The notes under the pieces are model-generated. The model searched no databases. It was given only the letters and a program-made list of their open reading frames with translations, and had not been told where the DNA came from. This document shows, in pieces, positions 26,188-35,709 of a DNA stretch of 64,000 bases (position 1 is its first letter; the number at the start of each line of letters is the position of its first letter). The translations under genes and the position numbers were made by a program. Origin of the DNA: Ruegeria denitrificans (GTDB lineage: Bacteria > Pseudomonadota > Alphaproteobacteria > Rhodobacterales > Rhodobacteraceae); assembly GCF_001458295.1 (NCBI RefSeq), contig NZ_CYUD01000009.1:178345-242344 (forward strand). The letters run 5' to 3'.

Positions 26188-27219
26188 ATGGAAAGCCAAG
26201 ATCTCCAAACATTAGAAGTCGTTGCTTTGGTGAGCCCGCACTTCAATGTTTCGGCAACTACGTCTTTTGTTGATCCTTTCCGCATCGCGAACTACCTTTC
26301 GGGATCATCTCGATTTTCTTGGACTTATGCCTCTGATGTTGGCGGCCCAATCGAGTCAAGCAGTGGCTTAGTCGTTGAAACTGCTCCACTGCTGAATGTG
26401 ACCAATCGCACACCATGGCTGGTTCTCGTCAGCACAAGTTGGACGCCCGAACGTCACGTGACACCTCAGTTTAAGATCGCACTTCAGAAATGGCATGCGG
26501 CTGGCGCGATCATTGGTGGGTTGGATACTGGTGGGATTGTTCTTGCACAGGCTGGGTTGCTTAAAGGCAAAACCGCAACGGTTCACTATGAACATATTGA
26601 TGCGTTCGCCGAAATTGCGCGTGACACCACAGTTTCGGAAAACACGTTCATAACGGATGGTAGGATTTTTACCTGCTGCGGAGGGACAGCCGCAACGGAT
26701 CTGGGATTGCGCTTTATTCATTCTGTGGCCGGTGAAAGCATCGCCAATGCGTCTGCGCGATATCTTTTCCACCACACGGTACGCGGCGAAGGGCAATCTC
26801 AGAACCCCAAGGATATGGAACCACTGGGGTATGTGACATCCAGCATTGTCCGAAAGGCTATTGATCTGATGGAAGCCCATTTGGAAACGACTTTGTCGAT
26901 ACCATCAATATCGGCGAAGTTGGGTGTTTCACAACGGCAATTAAGTCGCTTGTTCCGGCAATATGTCCAAAAATCTCCAGTTGAGTATTACCGAGATATC
27001 CGCCTTGATCGCGCTCGTGGGTTGGTCACTCAAACCGAGTTGAAATTCAGCGAAATCGCGCAGGCGTCAGGGTTCAATGGACAAGTCCATTTCAGCCGCG
27101 CCTATCGCAAGCGGTTTGGTTTGACACCAAGTTCTGATCGCATTGAAGGCCGTGTCCCTTTCGAGTTTCGCGCGTGGCCGATGTTCAAGCCCGATATCAA
27201 GTCCGAAGGTGTCTCGTAG
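26188..27219 (+). CDS. GlxA-family AraC regulator (CdhR/GbdR-like)
   Basis: A 343-residue regulator. The N-terminal DJ-1/PfpI-like domain (about 8-190) has the nucleophile region changed to AGAIIGGLDTGGIVLAQ, so it is a sensor, not an amidase. The C-terminal AraC domain has two helix-turn-helix units (SIPSISAKLGVSQRQLSRLF; FSEIAQASGFNGQVHFSRAY). In Pseudomonas this group includes CdhR for carnitine and GbdR for glycine betaine. It reads toward the catabolic operon and its end overlaps the last operon gene by 23 bases on the opposite strand. Likely the operon's activator. Confidence 0.88.
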   Translation: MESQDLQTLEVVALVSPHFNVSATTSFVDPFRIANYLSGSSRFSWTYASDVGGPIESSSGLVVETAPLLNVTNRTPWLVLVSTSWTPERHVTPQFKIALQKWHAAGAIIGGLDTGGIVLAQAGLLKGKTATVHYEHIDAFAEIARDTTVSENTFITDGRIFTCCGGTAATDLGLRFIHSVAGESIANASARYLFHHTVRGEGQSQNPKDMEPLGYVTSSIVRKAIDLMEAHLETTLSIPSISAKLGVSQRQLSRLFRQYVQKSPVEYYRDIRLDRARGLVTQTELKFSEIAQASGFNGQVHFSRAYRKRFGLTPSSDRIEGRVPFEFRAWPMFKPDIKSEGVS

Positions 27220-28129
27220 CTCTTTGCATGGCTACGAGCATCTCATCGCGCTGCGCTGATAACCCCTCGGTGCTTTGTCCTTGCGCTTGCGCATCCATCC
27301 CATCGACCAATTGTCTGATCACATCATCATTCAAGCGTGGATCACCAAGATCGTCCCACCAACCGTTGAACGTGTCTTTGAAGTGGTCACAAAAGGCCTT
27401 TAGGCCTCCTTTGCCAGCGCCCAAGTGGAACAGAGAAGTTGGCCCCATCGCGGCCCATCGTAATCCTGGCCCGGCCCACATCGCTTTGTCGATGTCTTCG
27501 ATACTTGCGACACCTTCAACCGCCATATGGACGGCCTCGCGCCAAACAGCGGCTTGCAATCGGTTGGCAACATGTCCTGGCATGCCCTTATTGATCCGGA
27601 TCGTCACTTTGCCGATATCGCGGTAAAACGCTTCTGTGCGGTCAAGAACATCTGAGCCGGTGGCGTGGTTCGCGGTAAGTTCTACCAGTGGGATGAGGTG
27701 CGGCGGGTTGAATGGATGGCCAAGGATCAGCGGGCTTGGATCACTCCAGCCTTCTTGCAGAGATTCCAATGTCAGACCTGATGTTGAACTTGAGACGATG
27801 GCGTGGGTGCACAACTCCGGTTCAATTTCTGCGTAAGTTGCATGCTTTATCTGCAAGCGCTCTGGTACATTCTCTTGAATGAATTCTGCATCTGCCACGG
27901 CTTCTGCGGCCGTTGGTACGAAACGGATGGCATCAGGTGTCGCGTGGTCAGTAAGCCCCAGTTCTTCCAGCGCAGGCCAGGCTTTCTTAACGTAGGCGCG
28001 TACGGTGCCTTCGGTGTTTGGATCAGGGTCAAAAACGCTCACACTTCGGCCCGCTGCAAGGAACAATGCGGCCCAGCTTGCCCCGATAACGCCGCCGCCG
28101 AGAATAGCCGTTCTTTCTATCTGTGACAT
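27197..28129 (-). CDS. L-carnitine-dehydrogenase-like 3-hydroxyacyl dehydrogenase
   Basis: A 310-residue NAD-dependent dehydrogenase. GGGVIGASWA is the Rossmann loop. SSSTSGLTLESLQ and GHPFNPPHLIPLVELT match carnitine dehydrogenases, which oxidise L-carnitine to 3-dehydrocarnitine, rather than fatty-acid 3-hydroxyacyl-CoA enzymes. RWAAMGPTSLFHLGAGKGG also fits. It is the last gene of the seven-gene operon and overlaps the SDR before it (ATGA). With the beta-keto acid cleavage enzyme upstream, it gives the two known steps from carnitine to betainyl-CoA. Substrate specificity is inferred. Confidence 0.88.
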   Translation of the reverse strand: MSQIERTAILGGGVIGASWAALFLAAGRSVSVFDPDPNTEGTVRAYVKKAWPALEELGLTDHATPDAIRFVPTAAEAVADAEFIQENVPERLQIKHATYAEIEPELCTHAIVSSSTSGLTLESLQEGWSDPSPLILGHPFNPPHLIPLVELTANHATGSDVLDRTEAFYRDIGKVTIRINKGMPGHVANRLQAAVWREAVHMAVEGVASIEDIDKAMWAGPGLRWAAMGPTSLFHLGAGKGGLKAFCDHFKDTFNGWWDDLGDPRLNDDVIRQLVDGMDAQAQGQSTEGLSAQRDEMLVAMQRATRHLRT

Positions 28130-28863
28130 CAGAACAATCCCGGATTTAGGGGGGAGGCCGCTGTCATGCCGCCGTCCACGGTGAAAAGCTGACCCGTTGC
28201 AAAGGAGGACTCCTCAGAAGCCAACCAAAGCGCCATCGCTGCGATATCCGCGGGTTTGCCGAAACGCCTTACCGCATGCCGTGCCAACGCATCGGTCTTG
28301 GCTTGTGCTGGGTCATTGGCCAAATCGAACCCGGCGTCCAGCATGCCAGTTTCAATCCACCCTGGGCAGATTGCATTGCAGCGAACCGCCGGACCATGAT
28401 CCACCGCGATCGAGCGGGTAAGCCCATGCACGAACGCCTTTGATGCATTGTAGAGCGCCATCGACGGATCAGCGACATTGCCCGAGATCGAACCAATGTT
28501 GATGATCGAACCACCGGCTCGCATGTGCGGGATCAATGCGCGACAGACGTTAAAAACACCCTTGGCGTTGGCCCCCATGACCAAATCCCAATCCGCATCG
28601 GTGCTATCCACGACAGTTTTCTCGACTTGCACACCCGCGTTGTTCACGACAATATCCAATGCACCAAGTTCTTGCGCGGCGGTACCAACGGCCTTGGCAT
28701 CAGACACGTCCAGTGACAGCCAGCCAGCCCCTAAACCATCCGGTGCTGGCCCACGGCCACAGGTGATGACTTTGGCACCTTCTGCTATAAATTGATCAAC
28801 AATTCCGCGACCAATCCCTTGCCGACCGCCGGTCACAAAAGCACGCTTGCCAGTCAACCGCAT
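28129..28863 (-). CDS. Short-chain dehydrogenase, operon gene 6
   Basis: A 244-residue classical SDR. GGRQGIGRG is the cofactor loop, NNAGV follows, and the catalytic residues are Ser125, Tyr138 and Lys142 (YNASK). The C-terminus VDGGMTAASPLNPG is standard. ATGA overlap on both sides. It could oxidise an alcohol or reduce an aldehyde or ketone in the operon's pathway; a D-enantiomer dehydrogenase is one option. It is not a close pair of the second SDR in the operon. Confidence 0.88.
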   Translation of the reverse strand: MRLTGKRAFVTGGRQGIGRGIVDQFIAEGAKVITCGRGPAPDGLGAGWLSLDVSDAKAVGTAAQELGALDIVVNNAGVQVEKTVVDSTDADWDLVMGANAKGVFNVCRALIPHMRAGGSIINIGSISGNVADPSMALYNASKAFVHGLTRSIAVDHGPAVRCNAICPGWIETGMLDAGFDLANDPAQAKTDALARHAVRRFGKPADIAAMALWLASEESSFATGQLFTVDGGMTAASPLNPGLF

Positions 28864-30281
28864 CAGTGGGCCACCATAACATGACGGATCGCTGTATAGG
28901 CATCCAGCGCATAGACGGACATGTCACTGCCGGTGCCAGAGCCTTTCATTGCAGCCCAGGGCATCTCGGGTGTGGCGACCCCATGCGTGTTGACCCATGT
29001 GAACCCATAACGAAGTTTTGAGGTCATCTGCATCGCGCGCCCGACATCGCGCGTCCACACGGATGACGCCAACCCATAAGGGCCGGAGTTTGCGATTTTC
29101 AGCGCCCCGTCTGCGTCTGAGAACCTTGAAACCGTGACAACTGGGCCAAAGACCTCATTACAGGCAACCTCGGCATCATTATCGACGTTTGCGATGACTG
29201 TTGGTTCATAAAAGAACCCGTTTCCTTCGCCTGCGTTTCCGCCTGACACGACCTCGGCCGCACTGCGTGCACGATCCACAAATCCCGCGACCCGATCTCT
29301 TTGAGCCGCCGAAACAAGCGGCCCCATTTCGGTTCCTGTCGCTTTTGGCGCTCCGATCTGGATTTGACCAACTTGATCTGCAATCGCCGCGACAAGTTTG
29401 TCATGGGCTTGATCCGACACCATCACACGACAGGGCTGGGCGCAGTCCTGACCCGCATTAAAGTAACTGCCATAGCGGATCGTTTCAGCGACAGCATCCA
29501 AATCAGCGTCATCAAAGACAATGACCGGAGCCTTGCCGCCAAGTTCGAGATGCACATGCCTGATCTGCTGCGAAGCTGCCCGCATCGCTGCCATGCCTGT
29601 AGCAGGCGATCCAGTCACACTGATCCCTTCCATTTGCGGGCTGTTGATCAAGGTATCGCCGACGCTGGCCCCACGGCCGTGAATTACATTCAACACACCC
29701 TTCGGCAAAACATCTTGCAACAACTCGGCCAGCCGCAGCGTAGAAAGCGGTGTAATTTCAGAAGGCTTTAACACAACTGGACACCCTGCAGCGATGGGTG
29801 CGGCGATTTTCCAGGACGCCATCATTAAAGGGTAGTTCCAAGGTGCGATGGCCGCAATTGGGCCAATTGGATCGCGCCGGATCATAGATGTGTGGCCCGC
29901 GACATATTCCCCTGCGGCGGAACCTGTCAATGTGCGCGCAGCGCCCGCAAAAAACCGGAACACATCTATTGTCAGTGGCATTTCGTCGTCATGTGCCGAA
30001 GGCCACGGTTTGCCCACATCAAGGCTTTCAAGCTCTGCCAATTCTTGACTATTCGCCTCGATCACATCTGCAATTTGCAGCAGAAGTGCCGCGCGCTCAG
30101 CCGGTGGAACGGCCGAGAAGGTTTCAAATGCCTCTTCTGATCCGCGCACGGCGGCTGCAATCTGTGCATCGCTAGCCTCGTTTACCTTATGGATGGTCTC
30201 ACCGGTCGCGGGGTCAATAATCGCCAGAGCTTCCCCGTCGCCTTCAACCATTTCACCGTTGATCAACATTTTCGTTTGCAT
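28863..30281 (-). CDS. Aldehyde dehydrogenase, aminobutyraldehyde/betaine-aldehyde type
   Basis: A 472-residue NAD(P) aldehyde dehydrogenase. Catalytic Cys280 (AGQDC), Glu246 (LELGGK) and Asn149 (APWNY) are present. Overall wording ([34 protein letters not shown] at the end) is close to gamma-aminobutyraldehyde dehydrogenases such as PatD, and so to trimethylaminobutyraldehyde-type substrates. I start at 30281 with GGGAGACG upstream. It may oxidise betaine aldehyde, trimethylaminobutyraldehyde, or malic semialdehyde if the Rieske enzyme cleaves carnitine. Confidence 0.9.
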   Translation of the reverse strand: MQTKMLINGEMVEGDGEALAIIDPATGETIHKVNEASDAQIAAAVRGSEEAFETFSAVPPAERAALLLQIADVIEANSQELAELESLDVGKPWPSAHDDEMPLTIDVFRFFAGAARTLTGSAAGEYVAGHTSMIRRDPIGPIAAIAPWNYPLMMASWKIAAPIAAGCPVVLKPSEITPLSTLRLAELLQDVLPKGVLNVIHGRGASVGDTLINSPQMEGISVTGSPATGMAAMRAASQQIRHVHLELGGKAPVIVFDDADLDAVAETIRYGSYFNAGQDCAQPCRVMVSDQAHDKLVAAIADQVGQIQIGAPKATGTEMGPLVSAAQRDRVAGFVDRARSAAEVVSGGNAGEGNGFFYEPTVIANVDNDAEVACNEVFGPVVTVSRFSDADGALKIANSGPYGLASSVWTRDVGRAMQMTSKLRYGFTWVNTHGVATPEMPWAAMKGSGTGSDMSVYALDAYTAIRHVMVAH

Positions 30282-30291
30282 GTGCGTCTCC

Positions 30292-31224
30292 CTAGAACCC
30301 AACCTGATCGCCGCCCTTAAGCGCGAGCCGCGCCCGTGCCTCTGCCGGTGTGGCCACTGTGAGCCCGAGGTTTTCGATGATTGTGCGAATGCGGGTCACT
30401 TGTTCCGCATTCGATTTGGCCAGCTCACCTTTGCCAATGAACAGGCTGTCCTCTAGTCCCACCCGCAGATTACCGCCGCGCATCGCACTTTGCGTGGCAA
30501 AAGGCATCTGATGGCGGCCAGCCGCCAAGACCGACCATTCGTAGTTTTCCGCACCAAACAGTTTGTCTGCGGTATTGTGCATGTGGGTCAGGTGGTCGGG
30601 GTCGGCCCCCACACCCCCCAGAATACCAAAGACCATCTGGATGAAAAACGGCGGTTGGATCAGCCCCTGATCAATGAACCATTTGACGTTGTAGAGATGG
30701 CCAAGGTCATAGCATTCAAACTCAAACTTCGTCCCATGATCCCCGCCCAGCTTTTCAATCGCATAGCGGATTGTTTTGAACGTATTGGGAAAGATGAAAT
30801 CTTCGGTCATCTCTAGGAAAGGACGTTCCCAATCATGCTGAAACTCGGTGTACTTCTGCAGCATCGGGAAGATACCAAAGTTCAATGACCCCATGTTCAG
30901 CGAGGCCATTTCGGGGCTGGTTGACGTTGCCGCCAGCAGTCTCTCGTCCATCGACATGCCCAAGCCACCACCGGTTGAGACGTTCATCACCGCATCTGTG
31001 GCCTGCTTGATCACCGGCAAAAACTGTTTGAACAGCTCTGGTCGGGGATCGGGTTTGCCCGTTTCTGGATGCCGCGCATGAAGGTGGATGATTGAGGCGC
31101 CTGCTTCGGCCGCCTCAATGCTGGCTGTCGCGATCTCGGCCGGTGTGATTGGCAGGTAGGGTGACATGGATGGCGTATGAATACCGCCCGTCGGCGCACA
31201 GGTTATGATGACGGATTTGGGCAT
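30292..31224 (-). CDS. Beta-keto acid cleavage enzyme (BKACE, DUF849)
   Basis: A 310-residue zinc TIM-barrel enzyme. [19 protein letters not shown] is the family opening, zinc ligands His47 and His49 are in [12 protein letters not shown], and [13 protein letters not shown] is the C-terminal family block. BKACE enzymes react a beta-keto acid with acetyl-CoA to give acetoacetate and a new acyl-CoA; dehydrocarnitine cleavage to betainyl-CoA is a documented case. Ten bases before the ALDH start, and its ATGA overlaps the SDR upstream. The neighbour carnitine-dehydrogenase-like gene supports that reaction. Confidence 0.92.
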   Translation of the reverse strand: MPKSVIITCAPTGGIHTPSMSPYLPITPAEIATASIEAAEAGASIIHLHARHPETGKPDPRPELFKQFLPVIKQATDAVMNVSTGGGLGMSMDERLLAATSTSPEMASLNMGSLNFGIFPMLQKYTEFQHDWERPFLEMTEDFIFPNTFKTIRYAIEKLGGDHGTKFEFECYDLGHLYNVKWFIDQGLIQPPFFIQMVFGILGGVGADPDHLTHMHNTADKLFGAENYEWSVLAAGRHQMPFATQSAMRGGNLRVGLEDSLFIGKGELAKSNAEQVTRIRTIIENLGLTVATPAEARARLALKGGDQVGF

Positions 31225-32018
31225 CAGAGCTTCATCTGTTGCACTTGTGCGGACAGTCCCCCGTCAAGCACCCAGAGTTGGCCTGAGGCATATCGTGCTT
31301 CATCGCTTGCCAACCAATTGACCAGGTTTGCAATGTCTGTTGGCGTGCCATAGGTGCGCATCGGATGCACATCACGAACAGCCTTTTGCAGTGTTTCAAT
31401 GTTGCCGCCGCCGCCACCTGATCCATCGCCTTCAAAGAAACTTTGCAACATCGGGGTGTCGATATAACCGGGGCAGATCGCATTCACGCGGATGCCTTCA
31501 GGACCATGATCGCAGGCCATGGCGCGGGTCAGGGCATGCACGGCCCCTTTGGTCGCGCAATAGGCGGCAAGGCCTGGATCAGCGATGAAACCATCGTAGG
31601 AGCCAAAATTGATCAGGCTTGCACTATTACCCGACTTGGCCGCTTCGCGCATCAAAGGCAGGGCGTATTTGGAGGTCAGGAACGTGCCTGTAGAATTCAC
31701 CGCAAAGCTTTGGTTCCATTCCTCGAGCGAGGTTTCTTCGACTGTCTTCTCAATCTCGATACCAGCCGCATTCACAAGGATATCAAGTTTTCCGTGTGCC
31801 GTGCGGACATGATCCATCGCCGCAATCGCATCTGCTTCTTGCGTCACGTCCAACTTAACGAAATGGCTGCCATCATCGTCATGCGCGGCAAGCGATCCTT
31901 GAGGCGTAAGATCGCCGGCATAAACGGTTACGCCTTCTTTCAGAAAACGCGCAACAATGGCACGGCCAATCCCGCCTCTGGCGCCTGTAACAAGGGCGAC
32001 TTTTCCGTTTAGTGTCAT
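31224..32018 (-). CDS. Short-chain dehydrogenase, operon gene 3
   Basis: A 264-residue SDR. GARGGIGRA cofactor loop, NAAGIE, and Ser140, Tyr153, Lys157 (YCATK). A glycine-rich insert (GDGSGGGGGN) lies in the substrate loop near residue 200, which is unusual. Start at 32018 overlaps the sulfatase stop (ATGA); a much longer frame upstream runs inside the sulfatase gene and is not real. Candidate role: alcohol dehydrogenation after desulfation. Specific substrate unknown. Confidence 0.88.
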   Translation of the reverse strand: MTLNGKVALVTGARGGIGRAIVARFLKEGVTVYAGDLTPQGSLAAHDDDGSHFVKLDVTQEADAIAAMDHVRTAHGKLDILVNAAGIEIEKTVEETSLEEWNQSFAVNSTGTFLTSKYALPLMREAAKSGNSASLINFGSYDGFIADPGLAAYCATKGAVHALTRAMACDHGPEGIRVNAICPGYIDTPMLQSFFEGDGSGGGGGNIETLQKAVRDVHPMRTYGTPTDIANLVNWLASDEARYASGQLWVLDGGLSAQVQQMKL

Positions 32019-33550
32019 TGGTCCTGATCCTTCAGTGGCGGATAGCGATAGCGGTTGGCCGCAACCGTCCAATCCATGTTGTTGCGAACATATTGCTGGC
32101 TCGCGTCCGACGGCGGATTGTAGTCCCACGGCTTGCTCGCGCCTGCCTCCATCGCCGCATGAAGCGCGCGACGCGATTTCTGGGTTGCTATGATTTGTTT
32201 GCGTAAGGCTTCGCCGTCCCAACGCGTGGCGACGTCTTTGGCAAACAAGTGCACCGCGTTTTCATAGGCTGGGTCGGCGGCGCGATTGGTCGTCTCCATT
32301 GGATCAACGCTTAGGTCATAGAGTTGCGGCGGATCACTATCGCAGTGGATGTATTTCAATGGACCGCGTCGGATCATGATGACCGGATAGCCCGTCATTT
32401 CAGCGCAATATTCACCAATCGCTTCGTCAACCGGATCGGTCTCACCGCGCGCCAAAGGCATTAGGCTGCGACCATCAATTGGCTCCCCGATCATGCCCAT
32501 GTCGCCGCCCGCTATCTCGATAAAGGTCGGCAAAAGGTCCACTAAGGACACTGCGTTTTGTGCCGTGCCCGTGGCGACACCGGGTCCAGCCATGACCAAT
32601 GGCACACGGGCCGAGTGTTCGAAGAAGTTCATCTTGTACCACAACCCACGCTCGCCCAGCATGTCGCCATGATCCGCTGTGACAATCACGATCGTGTTGT
32701 CCAGCTCGCCAGTCTCTTCGAGCGTTTGAACCAGCTCACCAATCTTGCTGTCAAAGTAACTCACATTTGCTAAGTAGGCGCGACGGGCACGACGAACCTC
32801 TTCATCGCTCAGCGAGACGTAAGACGCTTCGATCCCGTCCATTAATCGTTGTGAAAACGGGTCTTGGTTATCCAAGGCCGGTACAAATGCCGGCATGTCA
32901 ATTTCTTCGTCCGTGTATAGGTTCCACCATTCGGGCCGTGCCACATAGGGATCATGCGGGTGGATAAAGCTTGCCACCATCGCAAAGGGCGCATCCTGTC
33001 CAAGCGCCTTGTCTCGGGCCGCATCAAAGAGCCAACGCTTGGCTGCGAAGGCGACTTCATCATCATAATCAATCTGGAACGTCGCATGGGCCAAGCCGCT
33101 TTCCTTGACGGTTTGCATGTTGTGATACCACTTATCGATCCGCTCATCCGGCGCTTCCCAATCGGGTGTCCACGCAAAATCCGAAGGGTAGATGTCTGTT
33201 GTTACCCTATCTTCAAACCCATGCATCTGATCAGGACCGACAAAGTGCATCTTGCCTGAAAGACACGTTTGGTAGCCCAATGACTTGAGATAGTGCGCAA
33301 ACGTCGGAACGGATGCCTTGAACTCGGACGCATTGTCATACGCTGCAATCCGGCTGATGTGCTGGCCTGACATAAATGCAAACCGCGACGGTGCGCACAA
33401 AGGTGAATTGCAATACGCAGCATCAAAGCGCATCCCGTGCGCAGCCAACGCATCAAGATGCGGAGTTTTTGCAACCTTGTGTCCGTACGCCCCCGTGAAG
33501 TGCGGAGCCAACTGATCCGCCATGATCACAAGGAAATTCGGACGCGTCAC
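32015..33550 (-). CDS. Choline-sulfatase-like sulfatase (BetC family)
   Basis: A 511-residue type I sulfatase. The formylglycine site is LCAPSR (Cys52), with metal residues in MADQ and ADHGDMLGERG. Many stretches follow BetC: CLSGKMHFVGPDQMHGFEDR, FIHPHDPYVA, MNFFEHSARVPL. The C-terminal WDYNPPSDASQQYVRNNMDW is the choline-sulfatase tail. It should release sulfate from choline-O-sulfate or a close analogue. GTG start overlaps the Rieske stop. No betA, betB or betI is beside it, and the maturase that makes formylglycine must be elsewhere. Confidence 0.93.
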   Translation of the reverse strand: MTRPNFLVIMADQLAPHFTGAYGHKVAKTPHLDALAAHGMRFDAAYCNSPLCAPSRFAFMSGQHISRIAAYDNASEFKASVPTFAHYLKSLGYQTCLSGKMHFVGPDQMHGFEDRVTTDIYPSDFAWTPDWEAPDERIDKWYHNMQTVKESGLAHATFQIDYDDEVAFAAKRWLFDAARDKALGQDAPFAMVASFIHPHDPYVARPEWWNLYTDEEIDMPAFVPALDNQDPFSQRLMDGIEASYVSLSDEEVRRARRAYLANVSYFDSKIGELVQTLEETGELDNTIVIVTADHGDMLGERGLWYKMNFFEHSARVPLVMAGPGVATGTAQNAVSLVDLLPTFIEIAGGDMGMIGEPIDGRSLMPLARGETDPVDEAIGEYCAEMTGYPVIMIRRGPLKYIHCDSDPPQLYDLSVDPMETTNRAADPAYENAVHLFAKDVATRWDGEALRKQIIATQKSRRALHAAMEAGASKPWDYNPPSDASQQYVRNNMDWTVAANRYRYPPLKDQDQ

Positions 33551-34668
33551 GCAACACCTTTGGCATAGGCATCCAGCACGAGACCGTGGAAGTGATGCAC
33601 AGCATGTTCAGATTTTCCCGATCCATCCGGGTCATTGACGATCCGGCCTTGCGTGAAAGCAGGTGTGTTCATGCCGCGCTGGACGCTTTCAACCAAACCG
33701 ATGTCCTCGACCTGCAGCACCTCGTCAAGATAGCGAATGGCGTCCAACTCCATCGCGTCTGGCTCTGGTGTTTCAAGGAAGAAGTCATAGGTCTCTAGGG
33801 TCCGATCGGGACCAACTGGAATGATATTCAACACGATCATGCTAGACCGTCCGGGATAACGCATCAGGCAAGTTGTCGGGAAAAGCCACCAAACGGCATG
33901 CGTCTTAACGGTCGCATTCGAGACGTCATACGCGGCATTCGGACTATTGCCAGCGTCGGCCATGTGGCTGGAATAGATGTCATAGGTCGTAACCTTGTAG
34001 GTATCCATATCCACCAGATCGCAGAAGTCTTTATGCGCCGTCGGGCAGTGGTAGCATTCAAGGAAGTTATCCACGACGTTCTTCCAATTGGACTTGATGT
34101 CGTAGGTCAAACGGTGCCCGAAAGTCAGTTGATCAACATCCGGTGCCCAATGGCGCACTTCGGTTTCCAAATCTCCAGACTGGTCAGACAATGACGCGGC
34201 GTTCGGGTCCAGATTGACGAATACAAATCCACAAAATTCTTCTACCTGTACCGCATCGAGACAAATTTCATCAGTTCTAAAGTCCTCAAGATTTTCAGTA
34301 TGAGGTGCTCGGGCCAGTTGCCCATCCAGTTTGTAAACCCATGCATGGTACGGGCACATGATCCGCGACGTATTGCCTTCACCGGAAAGCAATTCATGCG
34401 CTCGATGTTTGCAAACATTATAGAAGGCGCGAAGCGTGCCTTCCTTATCTCGTACCACCGCGATCGGCTGGCCAGCTATTTCGACGGTGACAAAAGAACC
34501 CGGTTCACGTGTTTTTTCAGCATGACAAACCCATTGCCAAGTTTTGGACAGGACAGAACGGAGGTCAGTGTCAAACCATTTCTCTTCGGTGTAGGCTGCT
34601 GCCCGTAGAGAACTCGAGCGCGATGGATCTTGATCATATCCAAGAGAAATTGATTCTATATCTGTCAT
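33547..34668 (-). CDS. Rieske oxygenase, carnitine/betaine demethylase type
   Basis: A 373-residue oxygenase alpha subunit. Rieske ligands are Cys86-x-His88 and Cys105-x-x-His108 (CPYHAW). The mononuclear iron site is His207 and His212 (ECYHCPTAH) with Glu204 as the bridge, the CntA/YeaW-type choice instead of Asp. Relatives are CntA, GbcA and other quaternary-amine enzymes. The ATG at 34668 has GGGAGGGAC before it. First gene of the operon. It needs a reductase, but none is encoded in the block. Confidence 0.9.
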   Translation of the reverse strand: MTDIESISLGYDQDPSRSSSLRAAAYTEEKWFDTDLRSVLSKTWQWVCHAEKTREPGSFVTVEIAGQPIAVVRDKEGTLRAFYNVCKHRAHELLSGEGNTSRIMCPYHAWVYKLDGQLARAPHTENLEDFRTDEICLDAVQVEEFCGFVFVNLDPNAASLSDQSGDLETEVRHWAPDVDQLTFGHRLTYDIKSNWKNVVDNFLECYHCPTAHKDFCDLVDMDTYKVTTYDIYSSHMADAGNSPNAAYDVSNATVKTHAVWWLFPTTCLMRYPGRSSMIVLNIIPVGPDRTLETYDFFLETPEPDAMELDAIRYLDEVLQVEDIGLVESVQRGMNTPAFTQGRIVNDPDGSGKSEHAVHHFHGLVLDAYAKGVA

Positions 34669-34950
34669 GTCGTCCCTCCCAAGGTCATGACAAGTTATTT
34701 CAAGTACCGTTCTACAATGTGCGAATTTGGCCGCCAATTTGATCTTTTTGGAGGCAGGCATCTCAATGTCAGCCAACCCTGAGCTCAATTTCGCCCACAA
34801 AGATCAAGATTCCGCTCGCATATGCAATGCGGTCGTTCGCGCGCGCTGCGGCATCTGTCAATTTGGGCTCAGTGCAGACGTTCGCACAGTTGCTGCGAAT
34901 GACCGCTACGCGGACGAAGCGGACATGACTCGTGCTACATGGAACTGCCC

Positions 34951-35280
34951 CTAAGAGCCACTCTTACTGAGGTACTCTGCCGCTTCTAAAGCGAGCGGCA
35001 TCCAGTGCCTATTTTGGGATACAGGAACCATTACCCAGCTTCTGGGCGGATTTTTCCTTCCTTTAGGATTCCAAGTCTCCGCTCCGTCAATCGAATATGC
35101 CTGCCTCAATTGGTCTTCCCCAAGTTTAAACGACATGTCCAACTCCGAGAATGTTGCAAACATCTTCCGGTCTAGCATTAGTTGACGTCGCCCCCAGCGT
35201 GAGGAGACGGAAAAATTCGAATACTCTCGCTCTATTCGCTCGATGATCAACTCAAGGCTTGCTTCGGCACTGTCGGTCAT
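34951..35280 (-). CDS. Small TfoX/YjbR-like protein
   Basis: A 109-residue protein with KMFATFSELDMSFKLGEDQL and WVMVPVSQNRHWMPLALEAA, a layout like the TfoX N-terminal / MmcQ-YjbR-type fold. GGGGGAC precedes the ATG closely. It stands alone behind the catabolic operon promoter region, reading toward it. Function unknown; such proteins are often single-domain and uncharacterised. Confidence 0.6.
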   Translation of the reverse strand: MTDSAEASLELIIERIEREYSNFSVSSRWGRRQLMLDRKMFATFSELDMSFKLGEDQLRQAYSIDGAETWNPKGRKNPPRSWVMVPVSQNRHWMPLALEAAEYLSKSGS

Positions 35281-35544
35281 TGAGTCCCCCGTTCATGGTC
35301 GCCTGACTCACGATGAAATGCATAAGTGGGCGTATGTGGGGTTACAACACCGCCGCCTATACAAATCCGCAACAAACGATCAACAAACCTGGATACCCAG
35401 GCGGTTGCTTTGGGCTCAAGGCAGTCATCCGAGTCTTTCGGTCAGATGGACCACTCAGATCGATGCGCGATGGCCCAATCAAAACGGGAGGACGAACAGC
35501 TCTTTATTCGCGTCAACCAGCTTTAAAAATGAAAGTACCGGAGC

Positions 35545-35606
35545 GGGCTCGAAGCAGTCATTCGCAGCGCTAGCTTAAGTGTCCGCGCTGCTGGGCCAAG
35601 CCATCC
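35545..35606 (+). repeat. 62-base junction repeat, copy 2
   Basis: Identical to 22336-22397, including the GCAGCGC/GCGCTGC hairpin (35564-35570 with 35585-35591). It abuts the third tail copy at the same gene position as copy 1 does. Confidence 0.9.
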
Positions 35607-35709
35607 ACCGTGAAAGCACGGAGACAGATCGCGACGGGCTGAACAAGCCCGCAAAACCATCAGCGAACTGATCCGCGCCAACAAGGAACCACAGAAATTG
35701 ATCAACTGA
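35586..35709 (+). pseudogene. Third copy of backbone-gene tail, degraded
   Basis: 124 bases aligning without gaps to the last 124 bases of 19877-20155, about 82% identical by hand count, with the final 19 bases exactly matched. In frame it carries a TGA after SHPP, so it is broken. The first 21 bases match copy 2 exactly as part of the junction repeat. Confidence 0.85.

Noticed and set aside
32019..32222. N-terminal extension of the second SDR
   Set aside because: It lies wholly within the sulfatase gene; the ATG at 32018 gives the family start and the ATGA overlap.
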